A program made the translations under genes and the position numbers. The notes below the pieces were generated by a model. That model made no database searches. It had not been told where the DNA came from and saw only the letters and a program-made list of their open reading frames with translations. Positions 39,968-45,075 of a stretch of 45,075 bases of DNA are shown piece by piece. The DNA comes from JBBRVP01 sp038246785 (GTDB lineage Bacteria; Actinomycetota; Actinomycetes; Jiangellales; Jiangellaceae): positions 1-45,075 of the forward strand of contig JBBRVP010000027.1 in NCBI GenBank assembly GCA_038246785.1. The letters are read 5' to 3'. Position 1 is the first letter of the stretch. The number at the start of each line of letters is the position of its first letter.

Positions 39968-41421
39968 GCGGGATCCTCGACCTCGGCGTCGACCTCGGGA
40001 CGGCGGCGACCAAGGCCGCGGCGTTTGACGAGGCGGGCACGGTCGTCGCGCGGGCCTCGACACCGACGACCTGGTCCAACCCCCGCCCCGGATGGACCGA
40101 ACGGCCGGCGGCAGACCTGTTCGCTTCGGTCGACGACCTCCTCGCCGGTCTGGCCTCCCAGGCACCCAAGGGTGCGACCTTCCGTTCGATGGGGTTCACC
40201 GGGATGGCCGAGACGGGCTCGATCGTCTGTGACGGCCGGTCCAGCACCCCGCTCATCGCCTGGTACGACCCCCGCGGCGAGGCCGAGCTGACGTGCCTCC
40301 CCGAGTCGTTCCGGGCCTCCTTCCCGGCGAGGTCCGGGCTGCCACTGACGTCCCTCACCTCGATCGCCAAGATCCTCTGGCTGCGCGAGCAGGGCGTCGA
40401 CCTCGACGGCGCGCAGTGGCTGTCGGTCCCTGAGCTCGTCTGCTTCCACCTCGGCGCCGACCCGGTGGCAGAGTTGTCGATGGCGGGCCGCACCGGCCTG
40501 CTGGACGTGCACCGCGCCGCCGTGGCTCCCGAGTCCCTCTCGGCGATCGGCGCCGGCGCCGGCTTCGTCCCGCCGCTGCGCCCCGCAGGCTCGGCCCTCG
40601 GCCGGGTACGCCCGGACCACCCCGTGAAGGCGATGCGAGGCGCCGTCCTCACCGTGGCCGGGCACGACCACCTCGTGGCGGCCGCGGCAGCGGGTGCGGC
40701 CGCGGCCGGCACGGTGTTCGACTCGTTCGGGACGGCGGAGGCGTTCGTCGCGGCCGCGTCACACGTCCCCAACCCGGACCAGGTCGCGCACCTCGTCGGG
40801 CTGGGCATGACCGTGTACCCGCACGTCGTGCAGGCGACGACCTGCGTGCTCGGCGGCGCCAAGTCGGGGATCGTGCTGGGTCGGACCCTTCGGCTCCTCG
40901 GGCGTGCCGGCCGGGAGGCGCGCACCCAGCTCGACGAGTCGGTGTCCGGCCTGGAGGCCGGGGAGCAGGGCACGGGCTCGGTCGTGAGGGGCCGGGTCTC
41001 CGGCATCCAGGTCAGTGGCGGGCGCATGGACGACCATGAGGTGACCATCACGATCACCGGTGACGACTGCTCGCCGGAGCAGTTGTGGTGTGCGGCCCTG
41101 CGACACGTCACCGCGACCGCGTCGGCGGTTCTGACCGGTATGCGGCAAGCGGGCCTGGTCATCGAGGAGATGGTGCTCGCCGGTGGTTGGAGCCAGATGG
41201 ACTCGGTCATCCGGGCCCGACGCTCCCTCGGCGCGCCTCTGCGCCTGGCGGCTGTCGCGCAACCCGGTCTCGTCGGAGCCGCCCGGATGGGCGCCTGGGC
41301 CGCCGAGCACGACGGTGACCGACCGGCGAGCCCGCCGGCGACGTGGTTCGTCACTCCCCCGAGTCCGCAGAACAACACCCTTCGAAGGAGGACTGATGTC
41401 AGTGACGACCACCACCCTTGA
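39964..41421 (+). CDS. FGGY-family carbohydrate kinase
   Basis: 485 residues, ATG 39964 in the regulator stop. LGVDLGTAATKAAAFDEAG is the phosphate-1 motif; GFTGMAETGSIV, IAWYDPRG, TVAGHDHLVAAAAAGA and SFGTAEAF form the substrate site; EEMVLAGGWSQMDSVI the adenosine motif. FGGY kinases phosphorylate pentoses, hexoses or polyols such as xylulose, rhamnulose or glycerol. The C-terminal ~40 residues run over the start of the aldolase gene and look unstructured. Confidence 0.85.
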   Translation: MSGILDLGVDLGTAATKAAAFDEAGTVVARASTPTTWSNPRPGWTERPAADLFASVDDLLAGLASQAPKGATFRSMGFTGMAETGSIVCDGRSSTPLIAWYDPRGEAELTCLPESFRASFPARSGLPLTSLTSIAKILWLREQGVDLDGAQWLSVPELVCFHLGADPVAELSMAGRTGLLDVHRAAVAPESLSAIGAGAGFVPPLRPAGSALGRVRPDHPVKAMRGAVLTVAGHDHLVAAAAAGAAAAGTVFDSFGTAEAFVAAASHVPNPDQVAHLVGLGMTVYPHVVQATTCVLGGAKSGIVLGRTLRLLGRAGREARTQLDESVSGLEAGEQGTGSVVRGRVSGIQVSGGRMDDHEVTITITGDDCSPEQLWCAALRHVTATASAVLTGMRQAGLVIEEMVLAGGWSQMDSVIRARRSLGAPLRLAAVAQPGLVGAARMGAWAAEHDGDRPASPPATWFVTPPSPQNNTLRRRTDVSDDHHP

Positions 41422-42304
41422 CGCCATCGCGACAGAGGCCGGCACGTTCGCCGTCGTAGCGATGGACCAGCGGGGGACGCTGCGTCGCATGTATGCCGCC
41501 GCCGAGCGCCCGAACGTGACGGCCGAGGAGATGACCGCACTCAAGGCCGACATCCTCGCCGGGCTGCAGGGCACCGCGTCGGCCTTCCTCGTGGACCCGG
41601 ACTACGGGGTGCCTGCCTTGCAGCGCCTGCACGACGGCCCCCACTTCGGGACCCTCATCGCCGCCGAGCCGTCGGACCGCGGCAAACACGAGGGTGAACC
41701 GGTCGTGACCCGTGACCCCAAGCAGACCGCCCGATGGGTGCAGGAGCAGGGCGGCGATGCGGTGAAGTACCTCATCCAGGTCCGCGCCGACCGGGCGGTG
41801 GGCCCGGATGGCCGTGACCTCACCGCCGAGGCCGGCGAGGCCGTCCGCGCCGTCGTCCAGGACTGCGCCGCCGCCGGCATCCCCTCGGTCATCGAGAACC
41901 TCATCTATCCACTCAACGGTGAGGGCGAACTGTCGCCGGAGCAGCGCGCTGACGCCATCATCGAGGCGGCCGGATGGCTCGACTCCTTCGCCCCGTCGCT
42001 GCTCAAGTTGGAGTACCCGGGTTCTCCGGGAGCTTGTCGCCGCCTCGCCAGCCGGCTGACCCGGCCCTGGGCGGTCCTGTCGGCCGGGGTGCCCATGGAC
42101 CGTTTCTGCCAGGTGCTACAGGTGTCGTGCGACGAGGGTGGCGTCAGCGGCTTCATCGCGGGCCGGGCGATCTGGAAGGACGCCGTCGGGCTGCCGGCCG
42201 GCGACCGGCTCGCCTACCTCGCCGACACGGGCAAGCGCCGCCTCGACGAGTGCCTCGAAGTCATCGACGGCCGGGCCCGTCCGTGGCGGGAGGTCGCGTC
42301 ATGA
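41396..42304 (+). CDS. class I aldolase, YihT / LacD-like
   Basis: 302 residues, ATG 41396 with AGGAGG just before. FAVVAMDQRGTLRRMYAAAE, LVDPDYGVPAL, KYLIQVRAD, SVIENLIYPL, the Schiff-base lysine K204 in LLKLEYPG, WAVLSAGVPMDRF and SGFIAGRAIWKDAVGLP match sulfofructose-1-phosphate aldolase YihT and tagatose-1,6-bisphosphate aldolase LacD. It splits the C3-C4 bond to DHAP plus an aldehyde. The overall wording is nearer to YihT than LacD. Confidence 0.88.
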   Translation: MSVTTTTLDAIATEAGTFAVVAMDQRGTLRRMYAAAERPNVTAEEMTALKADILAGLQGTASAFLVDPDYGVPALQRLHDGPHFGTLIAAEPSDRGKHEGEPVVTRDPKQTARWVQEQGGDAVKYLIQVRADRAVGPDGRDLTAEAGEAVRAVVQDCAAAGIPSVIENLIYPLNGEGELSPEQRADAIIEAAGWLDSFAPSLLKLEYPGSPGACRRLASRLTRPWAVLSAGVPMDRFCQVLQVSCDEGGVSGFIAGRAIWKDAVGLPAGDRLAYLADTGKRRLDECLEVIDGRARPWREVAS

Positions 42305-43077
42305 CGACGCTGCTCGAGGCACGGAAGCTCTGCAGGGCATTCGGTCACGTCCAGGCGCTGGACAACGCCGACTTCGACGTCTCGGCCGGCGAGGTCGTCG
42401 CGATCATCGGCGACAACGGTGCCGGCAAGTCGACCATGGTCAAGGCCCTGACGGGCAACCTCGACGTCGACAGCGGCGAAGTGCTCTTCGAGGATCAGCC
42501 GGTCTCGTTCACGACGCCTCATGATGCCTCCAGCCGCGGCATCGAGGTTGTTCACCAGGACCTCGCTCTCGCCCCTCGCCTCGACCCCACCCAGAACATG
42601 TTCCTGGGCCGTGAGGTCATGCGCGCCGGCGTCGCCGGGCGGCTCGGCTTCATGAATGAGCGGAAGATGCGCCAGGACGCACGCGCCGCGTTCGTCCGGC
42701 TGGGCTCGGCGGTCCGCTCGGTCACCATGCCAGTTGGCGACATGTCCGGTGGGCAGCGACAGAGCGTGGCCATCGCGCGAGCGGTCTCCTGGGCCAGCAA
42801 GGTGCTCTTCCTCGACGAGCCGACCGCGGCTCTCGGCGTGATCCAGACCCGGAACGTCCTCGACATGATCCGCCGTATCCGGGACCAGGGCATCGCCGTC
42901 GTCCTCATCTCCCACTCCATGCCGCACGTCCTCGCGGTCGCCGACCGCGTCCAAGTCATGCGGCTCGGCAGGATGGTGATCACCATGCCCGCTGAAGGAA
43001 CCACCGTCGAACAGCTCGTGGGCGCCATGACCGGTGCTCTCGACGAGCAGGACATCGGGAGGAGCGAGATCGCATGA
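42301..43077 (+). CDS. monosaccharide ABC transporter ATP-binding protein (single domain)
   Basis: 258 residues, ATG 42301 in the aldolase stop. Walker A IGDNGAGKST, Q-loop VVHQDLALAPRLDPTQNM, signature MSGGQRQSVAIARA, Walker B VLFLDEPTAALG and switch His in VLISHSMPH. Unlike the double-length RbsA it is a single ABC unit, as in FrcA-type importers. It drives uptake with the permease encoded next. Confidence 0.92.
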   Translation: MTTLLEARKLCRAFGHVQALDNADFDVSAGEVVAIIGDNGAGKSTMVKALTGNLDVDSGEVLFEDQPVSFTTPHDASSRGIEVVHQDLALAPRLDPTQNMFLGREVMRAGVAGRLGFMNERKMRQDARAAFVRLGSAVRSVTMPVGDMSGGQRQSVAIARAVSWASKVLFLDEPTAALGVIQTRNVLDMIRRIRDQGIAVVLISHSMPHVLAVADRVQVMRLGRMVITMPAEGTTVEQLVGAMTGALDEQDIGRSEIA

Positions 43078-44159
43078 GCCAGTCGACGATGCAAACAGAC
43101 GTGACCGTCGAGATCGGCCAAGAGACTTTGGCGGGGCGGCTCCGGTCGATGCAGTCGATCTGGATCCTCGGTGTCCTCATCGTCATCGTCGCCATCTTCG
43201 GAGTTCTCGAGCCGACCCGGTTCCTCGCCTACAACAACCTGATGAACATCGCCCAGAACGCATCGATCTGGGCCGTCATCGCGGTGGGCATGACCTACGT
43301 CATCATCACCTCCGGGATCGACCTGTCGGTCGGCTCGGTCCTGGTGTTCTCATCCGTCATCTCCGCGAAGGTCATGGAGATGATGGGAGACAAGGGCTGG
43401 CCGACGGTCGCCGTCGGCACCCTGCTGGCGCTGGTCTCCGGTGGTCTGTGGGGTGTGCTCAACGGGTGGCTGGTCGCCAAGGCCAAGGTCCCCGCCCTGA
43501 TCGTCACTTTGGGTACACTCTCGATCGCCCTCGGCGCCGCCCAGATCATCACCTCGGGCCTGGATATCCGTTCGGCGCCCGTGGTGCTGCAGGACAGCGT
43601 CGGGTACGGACGGGTCGCGGGTGTGCCGGTCATCAGCCTCATCGCCCTGTTCGTCGTCATCCTCGGTGGCATCGGTCTGCACATGACGCGGTTCGGCCGG
43701 TACACCTTCGCCATTGGTTCCAACGAGCTCGCCGCGCGGCGGGTCGGCATCGGCGTAGACCGCAAGCTCATCGAGATCTACGCGCTGTGCGGTCTTTTGG
43801 CCGGCTTCGCCGGCCAGCTCTCCCTCGCGCAGTACGGCACGACGACGATCGCCGGTCAGTCCCTGACGAACCTCAACGTCATCGCGGCCGTCGTCATCGG
43901 CGGGACCTCGATCTTTGGCGGCCAGGGATCGATGCTCGGCTCGATGGTCGGGCTTTTCATCCCGGCAGTCCTGCTGTCGGGGTTTGTCATCACCGGCGTA
44001 TCCCCGTTCTGGCAGACCGTCGCCGTCGGCGCCATCCTCATCGCAGCCGTCTTCGTCGACCAGCAGCGCCGTGCCGCCGCCGCCCGAGGTGGGCGCGCCG
44101 CGGTGAAGGCACGCCGCGCGGCGGCTCCAGCCTCTCCAGGAGTCGCCGAGTACAAGTAG
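43074..44159 (+). CDS. monosaccharide ABC transporter permease (RbsC/FrcC-like)
   Basis: 361 residues, ATG 43074 in the ATPase stop. About nine to ten membrane helices; WAVIAVGMTYVIITSGIDLSVGSV, TLGTLSIALGAAQIITSG, GSNELAARRVGIGVD (the EAA-like cytoplasmic loop) and VIGGTSIFGGQGSMLGSMVG are the BPD_transp_2 landmarks. It forms the membrane channel of the importer. Confidence 0.92.
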   Translation: MSQSTMQTDVTVEIGQETLAGRLRSMQSIWILGVLIVIVAIFGVLEPTRFLAYNNLMNIAQNASIWAVIAVGMTYVIITSGIDLSVGSVLVFSSVISAKVMEMMGDKGWPTVAVGTLLALVSGGLWGVLNGWLVAKAKVPALIVTLGTLSIALGAAQIITSGLDIRSAPVVLQDSVGYGRVAGVPVISLIALFVVILGGIGLHMTRFGRYTFAIGSNELAARRVGIGVDRKLIEIYALCGLLAGFAGQLSLAQYGTTTIAGQSLTNLNVIAAVVIGGTSIFGGQGSMLGSMVGLFIPAVLLSGFVITGVSPFWQTVAVGAILIAAVFVDQQRRAAAARGGRAAVKARRAAAPASPGVAEYK

Positions 44160-44210
44160 TCCACCAAACCGCTCGACCGAGTAGACATCACTACGAGTAA
44201 GGAGACAAAG

Positions 44211-44984
44211 ATGCTATTCCGTAGGTACGCCATCTTCGGCGCGGTCGCGGCGCTCGCCATTGCGGGGTGCAGCACCGCGAGCAGCAATGGGGACTCGGCA
44301 GGAGGCTCCGGCGGCTCGAACAAGACGATCGCCTTCGTCCAAGGCGTCCAAGGCGACGAGTTCTACATCACGATGGGCTGCGGCATCGACGCCAAGGCCA
44401 AGGAACTCGGCTACACCGTTCAGACCCAGGGTCCGCAGAAGTTCGACCCGACGCTGCAGAAGCCGATCGTCGACTCGGTCGTCGCCAGCAACCCCGCGGC
44501 TCTCCTCGTCGCCCCGACCGACGTCCAGGCGATGCAGGCGCCGCTAGAGCAGGCCGCCAAGGCCGGCATCAAGGTAGTGCTCGTCGACACGACCGTCAAC
44601 GACCCGTCGTTCGCCGTCGCCGAGATCAGCTCGGACAACGTCGGTGGCGGCAAGGCGGCCTTCGACGCGATCAAGCAGGCGAAGCCGGACGGCGGCAAGG
44701 TGCTCGTCATTTCCACCGACCCCGGCGTCTCCACCGTCGACGCCCGGGTGAAGGGCTTCGAGGAGGCCGCCAACGCCGACCCGTCGTTCGACTACCTCGG
44801 CGTGCAATACAGCCACAACGACCCGGCCACGGCTGCCAGGCTCGTGACCTCGGCGCTGCAGAAGAACCCCGGCATCGTGGGCATCTTCGCGACGAACCTC
44901 TTCGCGGCCGAAGGCTCGGCGACAGGTGTCAGGCAGCAGGGCTCCGTCACAGCGAACGTTTGTCCTGATTTCGTGATGTGGTGA
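44211..44984 (+). CDS. sugar ABC transporter substrate-binding lipoprotein, 3'-truncated
   Basis: ATG 44211 with AGGAGA upstream. Lipobox ALAIAGC at Cys21, then a periplasmic_BP_4-type fold (KTIAFVQGVQGDEFYITMGCG, AKELGYTVQTQGPQ, PIVDSVVASNPAALLVAPTD, KVLVISTDPGVSTVDARVKGF, PGIVGIFATNLFAAEGSATGV). Relatives have about 320 residues; this frame stops at 257 after GVRQQG, where the sequence changes to unrelated DNA. The lost C-terminal lobe half means it is probably non-functional. Confidence 0.8.
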   Translation: MLFRRYAIFGAVAALAIAGCSTASSNGDSAGGSGGSNKTIAFVQGVQGDEFYITMGCGIDAKAKELGYTVQTQGPQKFDPTLQKPIVDSVVASNPAALLVAPTDVQAMQAPLEQAAKAGIKVVLVDTTVNDPSFAVAEISSDNVGGGKAAFDAIKQAKPDGGKVLVISTDPGVSTVDARVKGFEEAANADPSFDYLGVQYSHNDPATAARLVTSALQKNPGIVGIFATNLFAAEGSATGVRQQGSVTANVCPDFVMW

Positions 44985-45075
44985 AGAGCCGAATGGCGGC
45001 GTGGGGGTCGAGGGTGACCGCCCGCCGGGCGGCGGCGATGTTGACCGCGCCGGCGAGGCGGAACGCGGTGGTGAC
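44947..45075 (-). mobile_element. transposase C-terminus, probably ISAs1 family (partial)
   Basis: From the window end the minus strand reads VTTAFRLAGAVNIAAARRAV, TLDPHAAIRLFTTS and stops at TGA 44947-44949. RLAG-x-x-NIAAA-x-R followed by a DP and a short hydrophobic tail is the usual end of ISAs1-type DDE transposases. Its left end is probably near 44938-44946, where the binding-protein homology ends. Family assignment is tentative. Confidence 0.55.

Noticed and set aside
1..45075. tRNA, rRNA, riboswitch or CRISPR features.
   Set aside because: By eye no cloverleaf, T-loop consensus or regularly spaced repeat was found; a covariance-model search would be needed to exclude small RNAs.

Overview
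The window is uniformly high-GC DNA with GTG/ATG starts, tightly overlapping ATGA/GTGA gene junctions and gene families typical of Actinomycetota. The genus cannot be fixed from the sequence. No rRNA, tRNA or CRISPR array was seen.

Layout. (1) 1-124: the end of a zinc-type alcohol dehydrogenase. (2) About 190-800: an IS110 transposase remnant and a small hypothetical gene. (3) 1067-7856: a compact forward cluster, the most interesting part of the window. It holds a GT2 glycosyltransferase resembling polypeptide GalNAc-transferases, two related proteins of unknown family, an aromatic-rich 81-residue ORF, a fusion of an isoprenoid-synthase-like domain with a DxDD class II terpene-cyclase-like domain, a SagB-type dehydrogenase and a SagD/YcaO cyclodehydratase. 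It looks like an azole/azoline peptide (RiPP) pathway merged with terpenoid and sugar tailoring; I do not recognise it as a described system. (4) 7.9-12.7 kb: an eroded accessory zone with a broken HTH gene, two membrane proteins, a frameshifted AlbA-domain gene, an unidentified decayed gene and two converging ISL3 transposase tails. (5) 12777-16256: a giant copper protein joining a multicopper oxidase, a His/Cys-rich linker and a galactose-oxidase-like radical domain. (6) 16.4-17.2 kb: fragments of a C5 DNA methyltransferase and an Mrr-type endonuclease. (7) 17.4-22.8 kb: small housekeeping and accessory genes (lipoprotein, Phd antitoxin, DUF1905, dienelactone hydrolase, broken WYL regulator, DinB, AAA ATPase, alpha/beta hydrolase).

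(8) 22.8-34.8 kb looks like stable chromosome: RmlD, an epimerase, a polytopic membrane protein, then an overlapping operon of GT2, DUF2064, methyltransferase, molybdopterin oxidoreductase and a membrane protein, followed by an MTA phosphorylase, an epoxide-hydrolase-like enzyme, a methyltransferase, Fpg/Nei, Aat and an EcsC-like protein. An IS21 istA remnant follows.

(9) 35.6-45 kb is a carbohydrate-catabolism locus: a YihS-like aldose-ketose isomerase and a P-loop kinase on the minus strand; a PfkB kinase, LacI regulator, FGGY kinase, YihT-like aldolase and a monosaccharide ABC transporter on the plus strand. Isomerase, kinase and aldolase match the logic of sulfo-EMP (sulfoquinovose) degradation, but the FGGY kinase also allows an ordinary hexose route. 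A LacI-type operator and promoter sit between the two arms. The binding-protein gene is cut off by a transposase-like sequence at the window edge.

The many fragments of different IS families (IS110, ISL3 twice, IS21, probable ISAs1) and at least six broken genes mark 7.9-17.2 kb and both edges as turnover zones between conserved blocks.
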